Assembly (NCBI RefSeq): GCF_008973715.1
Contig: NZ_WBOL01000002.1
Span: forward strand, 186,001-250,000
Reading direction: 5' to 3'
From: Nitrincola schmidtii
GTDB taxonomy: Bacteria; Pseudomonadota; Gammaproteobacteria; Pseudomonadales; Balneatricaceae
Length of the DNA stretch: 64,000 nucleotides
Below the pieces are notes generated by a model. It made no database searches. It saw only the letters and a list, made by a program, of their open reading frames with translations, and was not told the DNA's origin. Within the stretch, counting starts at the first letter, position 1, and every line of letters begins with the position of its first letter. Below are positions 1 to 9,140 of the stretch, one piece after another. The position numbers were made by a program, and so were the translations under genes.

Positions 1-441
1 TCGCTGTTGCAGATAACGCTTGGCTTTTTCTTTGGTAGATACTTGATTTAATTGGTGTTGAAAGTATTGGCTAGCTTGGTCTAGCAAAGTGATTTGCTGT
101 TTGACTTGATGTTCTCGTTCGAGTTGTTTTGAGCTTTGCTCTTCACGGGGAATATCTACACCTGCAAGTCGTGCAAGTTCTTCGATCGCTTCAGGGAAGG
201 AGACATTTTCATATTCCATTAAAAACCCCAGTGCGTTTCCACCCGCACCACAACCAAAGCAATAGTAAAACTGCTTGTCAGGGCTTACGGTGAAAGAGGG
301 AGAGTTTTCTTTATGGAAAGGGCAGAGGCCAGAGTAGTTTTTACCGCTTCTGCGAAGTTTGACGCGGCTTTCGACAACATCAGTGATGTTGATGCGAGCT
401 AAAAGGTCGTCAATGAAATATTGCGGAATGCGCCCTGCCAT
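1..441 (-). CDS. dnaG: DNA primase, N-terminal part (cut by window edge)
   Basis: DNA primase makes the RNA primers for chromosome replication at the DnaB helicase. The visible 147 codons are the N-terminus. They include the zinc-binding domain with a CPFH pair followed about 20 residues later by CFGC (a CHC2 zinc ribbon), and the conserved SGKNYSGLCPFHKE context. The ATG at 441 gives the family-typical MAGRIPQYFIDDLL start. The rest (TOPRIM and helicase-binding domains) lies beyond base 1. It sits downstream of yqeY and rpsU on the same strand, the usual gammaproteobacterial macromolecular-synthesis order, with rpoD expected next. Identity is secure; only the length is unknown. Confidence 0.96.
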   Translation of the reverse strand, partial: MAGRIPQYFIDDLLARINITDVVESRVKLRRSGKNYSGLCPFHKENSPSFTVSPDKQFYYCFGCGAGGNALGFLMEYENVSFPEAIEELARLAGVDIPREEQSSKQLEREHQVKQQITLLDQASQYFQHQLNQVSTKEKAKRYLQQR

Positions 442-530
442 TGCATCTCCAGCGAATAAATGAATTGCTAATCTAGTTTCCTTTCTAACTAAATCCCTTA
501 GCGTGTCACGTAAAGCTCAGTGTAAAAAAA

Positions 531-974
531 TTAAAGTCTGGCTTTGACGCGGGCAGATACATGTCCCATTTCGGCGCGTCCTTGAACGCGAGGCTTTACC
601 AATGCCATGACTTGCCCCATCTGTTGCATACCGGTTGCTCCGGTTGCTTGAATGGCTTCGTCTATGATTTGATCAATATCAGTATCACTGAGAGGCTGCG
701 GCAAGTAAGTTTTAATCACCTCCAATTCTTGCTGCTCCTTATCGGCCAGTTCTGGGCGCTCAGCCGCCAGATACTGGGTAATCGAATCGCGTCGTTGTTT
801 AGCCATTTTATCTAATGCGGCCAATACGCGGTCATCATCCAGTTCGATACGTTCATCTACTTCGATGCGATTCAGATCAGATAGAATCAGTCTGATAGTT
901 CCTAGTCGCACTTTGTCTTTAGCGCGCATAGACTCTTTCATATGTTCTGTGATCTGTTGCTTCAGGTTAGACAT
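531..974 (-). CDS. yqeY: YqeY/GatB-domain protein
   Basis: This is a 147-residue protein of the YqeY family, related to the C-terminal tRNA-binding domain of GatB. The sequence shows the alpha-helical family signature: an N-terminal KESMRAKDKVRLGTIRLILS stretch, a KQRRDSITQY motif near residue 60, and a C-terminal MGQVMALVKPRVQGRAEMGHVS block matching the GatB tail. The biochemical role is not established. A part in tRNA-dependent amidation or translation has been inferred from the domain. It lies between rpsU and dnaG on the same strand, as in many gammaproteobacteria, so co-transcription is likely. The start is an ATG with no strong ribosome-binding site visible. Confidence 0.92.
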   Translation of the reverse strand: MSNLKQQITEHMKESMRAKDKVRLGTIRLILSDLNRIEVDERIELDDDRVLAALDKMAKQRRDSITQYLAAERPELADKEQQELEVIKTYLPQPLSDTDIDQIIDEAIQATGATGMQQMGQVMALVKPRVQGRAEMGHVSARVKARL

Positions 975-1060
975 CTGTTGCTCGGTTATATGAACTCTGG
1001 AGAATCCGATTACGGGTTATTGCTGTGTTAGCAATAGTCTATCTATTTCTAAACGTGTTA

Positions 1061-1276
1061 TTAGTACATGCGTACGCGGCGTGAAGTTTCGCGAGATACT
1101 TTTTTAGCATGACGCTTAACAGCTGCAGCGGCTTTACGCTTACGAACAGTAGTTGGCTTTTCGTAATGTTCACGACGACGAACTTCAGCTAAAACGCCTG
1201 CTTTTTCGCAAGAACGCTTGAAACGACGAAGTGCAACGTCAAATGGCTCGTTATCTTTTACTTTTACTGCTGGCAT
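1061..1276 (-). CDS. rpsU: 30S ribosomal protein S21
   Basis: A 71-residue, strongly basic protein with the S21 features: [21 protein letters not shown] at the N-terminus, [18 protein letters not shown], and a lysine/arginine-rich tail. Length equals the standard bacterial S21. It binds the 30S platform near the 3' end of 16S rRNA and helps initiation. The ATG at 1276 has a GAGGAGC Shine-Dalgarno about 6 bases upstream. It heads the rpsU-yqeY-dnaG cluster. Its leader carries a nested hairpin, listed separately. Confidence 0.98.
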   Translation of the reverse strand: MPAVKVKDNEPFDVALRRFKRSCEKAGVLAEVRRREHYEKPTTVRKRKAAAAVKRHAKKVSRETSRRVRMY

Positions 1277-1314
1277 GAAAGCTCCTCAGTGTTTTAGGTT
1301 AATTTACAAAAATG

Positions 1315-1354
1315 CTTGATCGACTTGATTCGGGAATCATGGTTTTTGATCAAG
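1315..1354 (-). promoter_or_regulatory. Nested hairpin in rpsU leader
   Basis: Outer arms CTTGATC (1315-1321) and GATCAAG (1348-1354) are perfectly complementary. They enclose an inner GATTC-GG-GAATC repeat (1327-1338). Read on the rpsU strand the structure is followed by CATTTTTG, so it resembles a weak attenuator about 40 bases before the rpsU start. Its regulatory role is inferred. Confidence 0.4.
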
Positions 1355-1472
1355 GTGCGAAATTTTACTGATTGACAAGAGCGAAGTAAAGCGATCAATG
1401 GGTGAAATTAGGTATGGATTTGGCGATAATAGCGAATAAGTCTTGGCTTTAAAAATTTAGGTGGGGTGTTAG

Positions 1473-2501
1473 ATGCGTGTGCTGGGTATTGAAACATCGT
1501 GTGACGAGACAGGCGTAGCCGTATATGACAGTGAGAAAGGCTTGTTAGCAGATGCCCTTTACAGTCAGGTTGCCATGCATACTGAATACGGTGGTGTCGT
1601 TCCGGAATTGGCATCTCGTGATCATGTCAGAAAACTGATTCCTTTGATCCGTGAAGTGTTAGCGGATGCTGATATCGATCTTTCTGAATTAGATGCGGTT
1701 GCCTACACGGCTGGCCCTGGCTTAATTGGTGCGTTAATGGTCGGTGCATCAACGGGGCGTGCGCTGGCATTGGGGTTGGGTATACCTGCGATGGCTGTGC
1801 ATCATATGGAAGGTCACTTGTTGGCACCCATGTTAGAAGAAAATCCCCCTGCCTTTCCGTTCGTGGCTTTATTAGTGTCGGGTGGTCATACGCAGTTGGT
1901 TCGCGTTGATGCTATTGGGCAGTATGAGTTGCTGGGTGAGTCGTTGGACGATGCGGCAGGGGAGGCGTTTGATAAAGCCGCTAAAATGTTGGGGCTGGAA
2001 TACCCAGGTGGTCCCTTGATCGCTAAACTGGCTGAGCAAGGGGATAGAACACGTTTTCGTTTTCCTCGTCCCATGACGGATCGTCCAGGGTTGGATTTTA
2101 GTTTCTCTGGCTTAAAAACCTTTACCTTAAACACCGCAAACAATTGCCGTGATGAGAAGGGTGTGATCGATCCGCAAACCATGGCTGATATTGCCGCAGC
2201 CTTTGAGGATGCGGTCGTGGATACCTTGGCAATTAAATGCCGTCGCGCGTTAAAAGAAACAGGCTTAAAGCAGTTAATTATTGCTGGTGGTGTCAGTGCT
2301 AACCGTTGCTTACGAGAGCGATTGGAAACCATGGTCAGCGCTGAAAAAGCTCAGTTATACTATGCTCGTCCTCGCTTTTGCACCGATAACGGTGCCATGA
2401 TCGCTTATGCTGGGTGTCAACGCTTATTAGCTGGGCAGCAAAGTGACTTAACTATTTTGGCTAAGCCGCGTTGGCCCATGGCAAGCTTGCCACCCCTTTA
2501 A
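1473..2501 (+). CDS. tsaD: tRNA N6-threonylcarbamoyladenosine transferase subunit TsaD
   Basis: TsaD (formerly Gcp/YgjD) transfers the threonylcarbamoyl group to A37 of ANN-decoding tRNAs, working with TsaB, TsaC and TsaE. The 342 residues carry the N-terminal [15 protein letters not shown] motif, the metal-binding HMEGHLLAP histidines (about 111-115), the GGHTQL loop, the FSFSGLKT motif and a C-terminal [11 protein letters not shown] motif with the conserved aspartate. Length fits the family. It is transcribed divergently from rpsU, as is standard. A TTGACA hexamer lies at 1372-1377 but has no convincing -10 partner. The gene converges on plsY with a 31-base gap. Confidence 0.98.
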   Translation: MRVLGIETSCDETGVAVYDSEKGLLADALYSQVAMHTEYGGVVPELASRDHVRKLIPLIREVLADADIDLSELDAVAYTAGPGLIGALMVGASTGRALALGLGIPAMAVHHMEGHLLAPMLEENPPAFPFVALLVSGGHTQLVRVDAIGQYELLGESLDDAAGEAFDKAAKMLGLEYPGGPLIAKLAEQGDRTRFRFPRPMTDRPGLDFSFSGLKTFTLNTANNCRDEKGVIDPQTMADIAAAFEDAVVDTLAIKCRRALKETGLKQLIIAGGVSANRCLRERLETMVSAEKAQLYYARPRFCTDNGAMIAYAGCQRLLAGQQSDLTILAKPRWPMASLPPL

Positions 2502-2532
2502 TGGTCGATGTCACGGTTTGCTATCTGGAAGA

Positions 2533-3120
2533 TTAGAAGCGACTTTCTTCACCACGATACAGGCGAACAAAATTAAGTCGATGACGGGCAAGCAGTAGTA
2601 AAGAGATCAAGCAGAGAGGACTCAGTAGATCGGGTGTCATGAGCCATGCCATTAAGGGTGTGATTAACGCCATGGCAATGGAGGCTAGCGAAGAGATGCG
2701 AGTCGTCAGGGCGATGCTAAGCCAGAGGGTTAGTTGAATGAGCATTAACGGCCAGCTCAACACTGCCATACAGCCAAAAAAGGTGGCAATACCCTTGCCG
2801 CCTCGATAGGCTCCAAACATCGGGAAGAGGTGCCCAAGCACTGCTGCAAGAGCACAAAGACCGGCGATACCTGCGCTTTGGTCAGCAAATATGGCAATGC
2901 TGACTGCGATAGCGCCCTTTCCGGAATCGCCGATAAGGGTTAATAGAGCTGCCGTTCGGTTGCCGATTCTAAGTACGTTAGTGGCGCCTGGGTTACCGGA
3001 ACCTTGTTGACGTGGATCAGCGATCCCCATAAAGTTGCACACCAAAAGTGCACTTGGCACTGAGCCTAGCAGATAGGCAAGGCTAATTAGCGCAGGTTCC
3101 AGTAAACTGTCGGTTAGCAT
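2533..3120 (-). CDS. plsY: Glycerol-3-phosphate acyltransferase PlsY
   Basis: PlsY is an inner-membrane enzyme that acylates glycerol-3-phosphate from acyl-phosphate, the first step of phospholipid synthesis. The 195-residue protein is mostly hydrophobic, with five or more membrane segments. It shows the family motifs GSVPSALLV, the GSGNPGATNVLR phosphate loop (about 41-52), GDSGKGAIAV and the GGKGIATFFG loop (about 108-117). It is divergent from folB with about 28 bases between the start codons, the same plsY/folB pairing seen in Escherichia coli and Pseudomonas. Confidence 0.97.
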   Translation of the reverse strand: MLTDSLLEPALISLAYLLGSVPSALLVCNFMGIADPRQQGSGNPGATNVLRIGNRTAALLTLIGDSGKGAIAVSIAIFADQSAGIAGLCALAAVLGHLFPMFGAYRGGKGIATFFGCMAVLSWPLMLIQLTLWLSIALTTRISSLASIAMALITPLMAWLMTPDLLSPLCLISLLLLARHRLNFVRLYRGEESRF

Positions 3121-3148
3121 AACTGGCTCACAGTGTTAGAGGTAATGA

Positions 3149-3505
3149 GTGGATATAGTGTACATTCGCGGACTGCAGGTTGAAACGGTTATTGGGATCT
3201 ATGATTGGGAACGTACCATTCGCCAAGCACTCTGTATAGATTTGGAGATGGGTACCGATATTCGTCCAGCTGCCAGTCGTGATGATATTGACCAAACGCT
3301 CAACTATAAGGCGATTACCGATCGTTTGATCGAGTTTATTTCGCAAAGTGAGTTTTTGTTGATAGAGACTTTAGCAGAGGAAATAGCAGCCTTAGTTATG
3401 GATGAGTTTTCCGTTCCTTGGTTGCGCTTGAAGCTTGCCAAGCCCACTGCCATCCCTCAAGCGACAGAGGTGGGTGTTCTTATCGAAAGAGGAGAGGCCT
3501 TTTAA
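3149..3505 (+). CDS. folB: Dihydroneopterin aldolase
   Basis: FolB cleaves 7,8-dihydroneopterin to 6-hydroxymethyl-dihydropterin in folate synthesis. The 118 residues show VYIRGLQVETVIGIYDWER, with the family tyrosine/aspartate pair near residue 18, and LLIETLAEEIAALV around 70-85, including the conserved glutamate. The start is a GTG at 3149, preceded by a GAGG Shine-Dalgarno. An ATG four bases upstream is out of frame. The stop overlaps the folK start by one base (TAATG), so the two folate genes are translationally coupled. Confidence 0.95.
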   Translation: MDIVYIRGLQVETVIGIYDWERTIRQALCIDLEMGTDIRPAASRDDIDQTLNYKAITDRLIEFISQSEFLLIETLAEEIAALVMDEFSVPWLRLKLAKPTAIPQATEVGVLIERGEAF

Positions 3506-4026
3506 TGGCTGAAGTGCTTCTCAGTTTGGGTAGTAATCAAGATCGCGAACGCTATATTTTGGCTGCATTGGATGCTTTAGCGGATCATTTTGGTGAATTA
3601 CAACTCTCATCGGTCTATGAAAGCGAATCGGTTGGCTTTAATGGCAGTCCATTTTTCAACATGGTCGTGGGCGTTCACACCGATAAAACGGTTGCAGAGC
3701 TAACCCGGTTGCTGAAGCAGATTGAAGACGATAATGGGCGTCGTCGCAATTGCCCCAAGTTTAGTTCGCGAACACTGGATATCGATATTCTGACTTACGA
3801 TGACCAAGTCGGTGAGGTTGATGGTGTTGTACTGCCAAGAGATGAAGTGGATAAAAACGCCTTTGTCCTCTGGCCGCTAGCTGAGTTAAAGCCTGATGCA
3901 ATTCATCCTGTTCGAGGAAAAAGTTTTGCTGATCTTTGGCAGGAATATGATCAAGATCAGAAGCTATGGCCTGTCGATTTTTTTTGGCGAGATCAACAAA
4001 TATCGGTACACAGTAAAGCTGGCTGA
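3505..4026 (+). CDS. folK: 2-amino-4-hydroxy-6-hydroxymethyldihydropteridine pyrophosphokinase
   Basis: FolK pyrophosphorylates the FolB product, using ATP. The 173-residue protein starts at the ATG overlapping the folB stop. A longer reading frame upstream exists but would intrude about 90 bases into folB. The sequence has the LSLGSNQDRE N-terminal motif, VYESESVGFNGSPFFNMVV, and the diagnostic SSRTLDIDILTYDD block, whose aspartates bind magnesium. Together with folB it supplies two consecutive steps of folate synthesis. Confidence 0.95.
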   Translation: MAEVLLSLGSNQDRERYILAALDALADHFGELQLSSVYESESVGFNGSPFFNMVVGVHTDKTVAELTRLLKQIEDDNGRRRNCPKFSSRTLDIDILTYDDQVGEVDGVVLPRDEVDKNAFVLWPLAELKPDAIHPVRGKSFADLWQEYDQDQKLWPVDFFWRDQQISVHSKAG

Positions 4027-4057
4027 TAGATTGGTTTCTGACCTCACACTTGCGTAT

Positions 4058-5167
4058 TTAAAACTCTTCAGCCAGTGATAAATAAGCCTGTTCCATTGCA
4101 TCCCCAAGTGCCTTGCCCTGTATTCCTTGTTTTGCCCAATGCGCAGCAGAGACTTGTCCCATGCGCTGTAATAATGCCGATAATTTTTTATCTAGATCTT
4201 CTGGTGCTTCTGGATGGAGTGCAAGGGTGGGTGATAATAGGCAATCAAGTCGTTCTGGTTGGCGAAGAAGCTTTAACGATTTAATCAACTTCCAGCGCGT
4301 GGATGGGGACTGCATGTCAAAGCTGGCTAATACGTTGTGCCATTGAACGAGGTCGGTGGCAGCCTGTTGAAAGCGTTTAGGGGCTTTAAGGCGTTTACAA
4401 AAAGCTTCAAGTTCAGGCTGATGGTTGGGTTGTTGAAAGGCGAGTTGACAGATCAGAGCAAAGCGCTGTTCTGAACTCGGCGATAATGCATTTAATCGTT
4501 TGATAATAGTGTTGGCATCATCCCAGTCGATCGCTTGCAATTCTGCTAGTAGTTTTTCTAAGGCATGTGATTTATCCAGGCACTGTAAAAACACCACTGG
4601 AAATTCACCTTGCAAGCTACGTTCAAATTCAGACCAGACACGTTCTGCACTTAAGTGTTCCAGCTCACCGCTGGCGCTGATCTGTTGCATCAGTGACAGC
4701 GTTTCTGGAGCAATGCTAAATCCTAAGGGGTAAAAGCGCGCCGCAAATCTGGCGACTCTTAACACTCGTAAAGGGTCTTCAGCAAAGGCTGCTGAAATAT
4801 GACGCAAAACTCCTGCCTTTAAGTCTTTTTGACCTTGGTAAGGATCCACTAGCGTGCCATCGGAGCGAATCGCCATAGCATTGATGGTTAAGTCTCGCCG
4901 ATACAGGTCTTCTTCAAGCGTCACAGATGGATCGGTATGAAAGGTGAAGCCTTGATAGCCGTGACCTGATTTACGCTCTGTTCGCGCTAGCGCATATTCT
5001 TCACCAGTATCTGGATTGATAAAAACAGGAAAGTCTTTGCCAACTGGGCGGTAACCTTGTTGACGCATCTGTTCTGGTGTAGCGCCCACCACGACCCAGT
5101 CGTGATCTTTTACGTCTAACCCAAGCAGTTGATCCCTAACTGCACCGCCGACAAGGCATATCTCCAT
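4058..5167 (-). CDS. cca: CCA-adding tRNA nucleotidyltransferase
   Basis: Adds or repairs the 3' CCA of tRNAs. The 369-residue protein has the class II nucleotidyltransferase core: [12 protein letters not shown] (GGxVRD), the DHDWVV catalytic aspartates, and [11 protein letters not shown] followed by [15 protein letters not shown]. It is shorter than the E. coli enzyme (about 412), and I see no HD phosphohydrolase motif in the C-terminal half, so it is probably the HD-less form. The start ATG overlaps the glpE stop by one base, placing it in an apaH-glpE-cca operon. Confidence 0.95.
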   Translation of the reverse strand: MEICLVGGAVRDQLLGLDVKDHDWVVVGATPEQMRQQGYRPVGKDFPVFINPDTGEEYALARTERKSGHGYQGFTFHTDPSVTLEEDLYRRDLTINAMAIRSDGTLVDPYQGQKDLKAGVLRHISAAFAEDPLRVLRVARFAARFYPLGFSIAPETLSLMQQISASGELEHLSAERVWSEFERSLQGEFPVVFLQCLDKSHALEKLLAELQAIDWDDANTIIKRLNALSPSSEQRFALICQLAFQQPNHQPELEAFCKRLKAPKRFQQAATDLVQWHNVLASFDMQSPSTRWKLIKSLKLLRQPERLDCLLSPTLALHPEAPEDLDKKLSALLQRMGQVSAAHWAKQGIQGKALGDAMEQAYLSLAEEF

Positions 5168-5484
5168 TAGGATTCACAGTGCTCGGGGAATTGAATACGC
5201 CATTGCTCAAAACCACCATCTAAGCTGTAGACATCGGTAAAGCCTTGGCCAATCAAAAATCCTGCAGCCGACTGGCTGCTGATGCCGTGATAACAGCAGA
5301 CGATTAATGGGTTTTGGCGGTCGGCTTGCTGCAAAAACACCGGTAAGTTGTCGTTGTTCAGGTTGTGTGCGGTTTTGATGTGACTGTGCGCAAAGCTATT
5401 GGCATCACGTATATCGACCACCGTTGCACCTTCATCAATCAAGGTGACTGCATCATTGACAGATAAATGTTTGAATTCATTCAT
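5167..5484 (-). CDS. glpE: Thiosulfate sulfurtransferase GlpE (single-domain rhodanese)
   Basis: A 105-residue rhodanese domain that transfers sulfane sulfur from thiosulfate to an acceptor such as cyanide or thioredoxin. Visible features are [15 protein letters not shown] near the N-terminus and the active-site loop [13 protein letters not shown], with the catalytic cysteine at about residue 62. I chose the ATG at 5484, which has a GAGAAA Shine-Dalgarno. An upstream TTG at 5499 would add five residues and overlap apaH. It lies between apaH and cca on the same strand. Confidence 0.93.
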   Translation of the reverse strand: MNEFKHLSVNDAVTLIDEGATVVDIRDANSFAHSHIKTAHNLNNDNLPVFLQQADRQNPLIVCCYHGISSQSAAGFLIGQGFTDVYSLDGGFEQWRIQFPEHCES

Positions 5485-5495
5485 GAATGATTTTC

Positions 5496-6323
5496 TCAAT
5501 TAGGTTCGGGTAAGTAGGCAGGACATGGACATTGTGTGATCGCTTGGTCTTCTAAGCGCATGGCGCGCAGGTTGTAGCCCCAAACGCAACCCGTATCCAG
5601 TGCAATAAATTCCGCTTTTCCGGTTTCGCCCATCAGGGCTGCCCAATGTCCAAAAATTTGTCGACGTGGCAGAGGATAAGATCGTTTGACTTCATACCAA
5701 GGCATAAATCCTTTGGGAGCTTTGTCCGCTTCACCATTGCCGTGAAATTCTAACTGTCCGTTCGCAGTGATAAAGCGCATGCGTGTAAAATAGTTCGTAA
5801 TGACGCGTAAGCGTGGCCAGCCTTCTAGATGGTTGTGCCAAATATCAGGTTTATTTCCATACATGTGGTTAAAAAATTCGCGAGCGTCATCGCTTCGTAT
5901 GACTGATTCAACTTCGGCCGCACGTTTGCGAGCTTTTCCAAGAGACCAAATGTGTGGAATTCCGGCATGTGTCATCACATAGCCCAGCGAATCATCGTCC
6001 ACGAGTAATGGCCGATACCTAAGCCAGTTCATCAACTCGTCTCTATCAGGCGCATTAAGAACCTGTTGCAATGTGGAATTGCGCTTGTCCTTTGTTGTGC
6101 CATAGTGGAGGGCTAATAAATGAAGATCATGGTTACCTAATACGCATTGAGCGCGATCGCCAAGGCTATTTACGAAGCGTAAGACGTCGATAGATTGACG
6201 GCCACGATTAACTAGATCGCCGGCGAACCACAACTGATCAGAATCGCTGAATTGGATCAGATCAAGCAGATGCATCAGCTCATCATAACAGCCCTGTATG
6301 TCACCAATCGCGTAAGTCGCCAT
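5496..6323 (-). CDS. apaH: Diadenosine tetraphosphatase (symmetrical)
   Basis: Hydrolyses Ap4A and related alarmones (and Np4 RNA caps) into two ADP moieties. The 275-residue calcineurin-like phosphoesterase shows the metal-binding series GDIQGCYDEL, AGDLVNRG, LGNHD (about 117-121) and, near residue 225, GHWAAL, followed by DTGCVWG. The length is typical. It heads an operon with glpE and cca, and is divergent from msrA across 119 bases that contain a GGTAT-ATACC inverted repeat close to the apaH start. Confidence 0.97.
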   Translation of the reverse strand: MATYAIGDIQGCYDELMHLLDLIQFSDSDQLWFAGDLVNRGRQSIDVLRFVNSLGDRAQCVLGNHDLHLLALHYGTTKDKRNSTLQQVLNAPDRDELMNWLRYRPLLVDDDSLGYVMTHAGIPHIWSLGKARKRAAEVESVIRSDDAREFFNHMYGNKPDIWHNHLEGWPRLRVITNYFTRMRFITANGQLEFHGNGEADKAPKGFMPWYEVKRSYPLPRRQIFGHWAALMGETGKAEFIALDTGCVWGYNLRAMRLEDQAITQCPCPAYLPEPN

Positions 6324-6442
6324 AAGCCCCCTGTTTTTTGGTATAAATCATACCGTATAAATGTGTTTGAGTTCTAATCTAAATCTTTAGTTTATGTGTA
6401 GAATGTTATTTAACCTCTGTATAAATAATTAAGGTGATTAAT

Positions 6443-6913
6443 ATGGCAATCGCAACCTTTGCGGCAGGCTGTTTTTGGGGTGTTGAATTGACCTTTTCTG
6501 AGTTGGCTGGCGTGACGTCAACTGCTGTGGGTTATATGGGTGGGCATACTGATTCTCCTGATTATAAAGCTGTGTGTTCTGGGTCTACCGGTCATGCTGA
6601 AGCGGTGTGGGTAGAGTTTGATCCTGACGTAATCAGTTATGAACAACTGCTGGCTGTATTTTGGAAATGTCATAATCCCACTACGTTAAATCGTCAAGGG
6701 CCTGATGTGGGGACGCAGTATCGTTCAGCAATCTTTTGCCAAGATGACGTTCAGGCAACACTTGCACAGCAAAGTAAAGCCGAATTAGAAGCCTGTGGTG
6801 CTTTCTCATCGCCGATTGTTACCGTGATCGAGCCTGCTTTAACCTTTTGGCCTGCTGAGGAGTATCATCAGCAATATTTGAAAAAACGTGGCCAAGGGCA
6901 CTGTAGTATTTAA
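6443..6913 (+). CDS. msrA: Peptide methionine sulfoxide reductase MsrA
   Basis: Reduces methionine-S-sulfoxide in proteins, using thioredoxin. The 156-residue protein has the catalytic GCFWG motif at about residues 10-14, then [27 protein letters not shown] and [11 protein letters not shown], all diagnostic for MsrA. I start at the ATG at 6443, preceded by AAGGTGA at optimal spacing, rather than an in-frame GTG nine bases upstream. The stop overlaps the rsmE start (TAATG), so the two are probably co-transcribed. Confidence 0.96.
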   Translation: MAIATFAAGCFWGVELTFSELAGVTSTAVGYMGGHTDSPDYKAVCSGSTGHAEAVWVEFDPDVISYEQLLAVFWKCHNPTTLNRQGPDVGTQYRSAIFCQDDVQATLAQQSKAELEACGAFSSPIVTVIEPALTFWPAEEYHQQYLKKRGQGHCSI

Positions 6914-7653
6914 TGAATCTTATTCTTGTTGAAACACATGAGCTAAAAGGTCATGGCCCTCAGGACTCTTATAGCTCGGTAAGGCTCACGGATCGTCGAG
7001 CTGATCATATTCGTGATGTTCATAAAGCTCAGGTAGATGATCTATTAAAAGTAGGTTTACTCAATGGCTTCATTGGCCAAGGGCGCGTTATTTCGGTTGA
7101 CTCAGATGCAGTAGAGTTGTTGTTGGATTTTTCCAATGCCTTTTCGGCGCCAGAGCCTCTTCCTGTGGTGCTGGTCTTGGCTTTGCCGAGACCAAAAATG
7201 CTTCGTCGAATCTTACAAGCATCGGCGAGTATGGGGGTGAAAGAGATCTGGATTATTCACTCCTATCGTGTGGATAAAAGCTACTGGTCTTCACCACTTC
7301 TAGATGAAGATCAGATGCTATTTCAGTTAAAGCTTGGATTGGAACAGGCAGGTGATACACATATGCCGACTATACACCTACGTAAGCGCTTTAAGCCTTT
7401 TGTTGAGGATGAATTGCCAGGTCTTGCTCAAGGGCGTCAGGCTTGGGTCGCTCATCCCTACGGAGCTGATACAGCGCCATCAGCGACGGATCAGCCGACC
7501 TTGGTTGCGGTAGGGCCTGAAGGTGGCTTTATTCCCTATGAAGTGGAGAAGTTAAAAGAAGCAGGACTTCAGCCGCTCACATTGGGAAGGCGTATTTTGC
7601 GTGTTGAAACGGCGATACCTGTGTTGTTGGCTCGACTTTTTCCGGTTAGTTAA
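6913..7653 (+). CDS. rsmE: 16S rRNA (uracil-1498-N3)-methyltransferase
   Basis: RsmE methylates U1498 of 16S rRNA in the 30S subunit. The 246-residue SPOUT-class protein has an N-terminal PUA-like part (LTDRRADHIRDVHKAQVDD), the family ALPRPKMLRRILQ segment, and the C-terminal knot signature VAVGPEGGFIPYEVE with LGRRILRVETAIPVLLA. It is coupled to msrA by a one-base overlap and runs 8 bases into the convergent regulator gene. Confidence 0.95.
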   Translation: MNLILVETHELKGHGPQDSYSSVRLTDRRADHIRDVHKAQVDDLLKVGLLNGFIGQGRVISVDSDAVELLLDFSNAFSAPEPLPVVLVLALPRPKMLRRILQASASMGVKEIWIIHSYRVDKSYWSSPLLDEDQMLFQLKLGLEQAGDTHMPTIHLRKRFKPFVEDELPGLAQGRQAWVAHPYGADTAPSATDQPTLVAVGPEGGFIPYEVEKLKEAGLQPLTLGRRILRVETAIPVLLARLFPVS

Positions 7654-9124
7654 TTTGAAGTGTCTCTAGCTTTTGATAAAGAGAAGCGCGAGAAATCCCT
7701 AGTTTTTTAGCTGCTAATGTTCGATTACCCTGAGTGTCACTGAGTGCTTGCTGAATCGCTTGGCGTTCAGCATGCTGCATTTGCTTTTTAAGCGTGAGGT
7801 GGCTTTTAGAGGGGTGTTCTGAGTTTTGTGATGCAGAAGATGTGGATGAACTCATGGAAGAAAAATTTGCGCGGGAGTTGAGTTCCTCATTGCGAATTAA
7901 GTTGCTGGTAAAAACATCGCGAAACCCTTTGCTGCTAATTTGAGTCGCTTTCTCGTTCATAATGCAGGCTCGTTCGATAACGTTGTAAAGCTCTCGAACG
8001 TTCCCCGGCCAGTTATGTGACTGCAATAGTTGAAGTGCATCTTCTGTCAATTCTTTAGTGGCGACACCTAAGCGTTCACAGCACTCATCAATGATACGTT
8101 CACTGAGTAGTTCAATATCTTCCATTCGATCACGTAAAGAAGGGAGGTGGATCGGCATGGCGCTGAGTCGATAATACAAGTCGGCACGAAACTCGCCGAT
8201 AGAAACCATGGTCAGAAGATCACGACTGGTGGCGGCGACGATTCGTACATTGGTTTTTTGCACGACGTTAGAGCCTACCTTTTCAAACTCTTTTTCTTGA
8301 AGTACCCGCAGTAATTTCGATTGCACGGTCAGCGGCATATCACCGATTTCATCCAAAAATAGCGTGCCGTCTTGCGCGATTTCAATTTTACCCGGGCGTC
8401 CCTCTTTTTTGGCTCCAGTAAATGCACCGGGTGCAACACCAAAAAACTCTGCTTCAATTAAGGTATCGGGAATTGCAGCGACGTTGATAGAAACGAAAGG
8501 TTTGTCGGCGCGATCAGACAAGTTATGCAGAGCATGAGCAAAGAGCTCTTTTCCGGTTCCCGTTTCGCCGGTTAGTAGTACCGAAATATCGAATCGAGCA
8601 GCTTGGCGTATTTGATGTTTAACGTTTCTAAGCGCTTCGCTTTGACCGGCAATTTGTGACAATTGATAGCGAGAGCTACGCTCATTTTGGTAATGTTTAG
8701 AATTGCGAATTTCGCTTTGTAATCGATTGTATTTCGCTAGAAGAGGTTTTGCTGTGCTTGGGCTGTCCGTAGCAACAAAGGCGAAAGCGCCTTCTATCTC
8801 TTTGTTTTCATTTAATAAGGGTACGGCACTGACGAGTACCCATTGATTGCGAATGTAGAGTACATCCAGTAACACGGGTTTGCCGCTAGCGATGACCTGT
8901 GGCAGGTAGCTGTTTGGAATAATCTCAGTGATATGTTTGCCAACAGGGCTTTCGCTCAATCCTAAAAACTGACAATAGCTGTCGCTCATCCATGTCAAAA
9001 TGCCGTGCTTATCAGCAGCAATCGTGTGTTCATAAAAGTCATCGAATGAATGCTGTAAGAATTTCAGAATTCGAGTTTTCAGAATGCGTGTGTCAACGGC
9101 TCTGGTTTTGCTGTCTGTCATCAT
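7646..9124 (-). CDS. Sigma54-dependent PAS-domain enhancer-binding regulator
   Basis: A 492-residue bacterial enhancer-binding protein. Domains in order: an N-terminal PAS sensor (about 25-120), a linker, an AAA+ core with Walker A GETGTGKE (186-193), the sigma54-contacting GAFTGA loop (233-238) and Walker B TLFLDEIGD (254-262), a low-complexity serine-rich linker, and a Fis-type helix-turn-helix (GNRTLAAKKLGISRASLYQK) at the C-terminus. It is divergent from the acetoacetyl-CoA synthetase gene, whose upstream region holds a sigma54 promoter, so it very likely activates that operon. By role it resembles HbcR (PA2005), which I recall controls 3-hydroxybutyrate catabolism in Pseudomonas aeruginosa. 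The ligand is unknown. The PAS domain rather than a receiver domain suggests direct small-molecule sensing. Confidence 0.9.
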   Translation of the reverse strand: MMTDSKTRAVDTRILKTRILKFLQHSFDDFYEHTIAADKHGILTWMSDSYCQFLGLSESPVGKHITEIIPNSYLPQVIASGKPVLLDVLYIRNQWVLVSAVPLLNENKEIEGAFAFVATDSPSTAKPLLAKYNRLQSEIRNSKHYQNERSSRYQLSQIAGQSEALRNVKHQIRQAARFDISVLLTGETGTGKELFAHALHNLSDRADKPFVSINVAAIPDTLIEAEFFGVAPGAFTGAKKEGRPGKIEIAQDGTLFLDEIGDMPLTVQSKLLRVLQEKEFEKVGSNVVQKTNVRIVAATSRDLLTMVSIGEFRADLYYRLSAMPIHLPSLRDRMEDIELLSERIIDECCERLGVATKELTEDALQLLQSHNWPGNVRELYNVIERACIMNEKATQISSKGFRDVFTSNLIRNEELNSRANFSSMSSSTSSASQNSEHPSKSHLTLKKQMQHAERQAIQQALSDTQGNRTLAAKKLGISRASLYQKLETLQIN

Positions 9125-9140
9125 TACTTATCTTTATAGT

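Noticed and set aside
561-815. Open frame on the plus strand across yqeY
   Set aside because: It is the antisense shadow of the well-supported yqeY gene and has no recognisable motif or ribosome-binding site.
1372-1377. TTGACA hexamer upstream of tsaD as a sigma70 promoter
   Set aside because: The base pattern at 17 bases downstream (TCAATG) is a poor -10. I left it out as a feature.
7690-7760. Second regulator or small gene inside the sigma54 activator C-terminus
   Set aside because: The frame is simply the Fis-type helix-turn-helix domain of the same protein.
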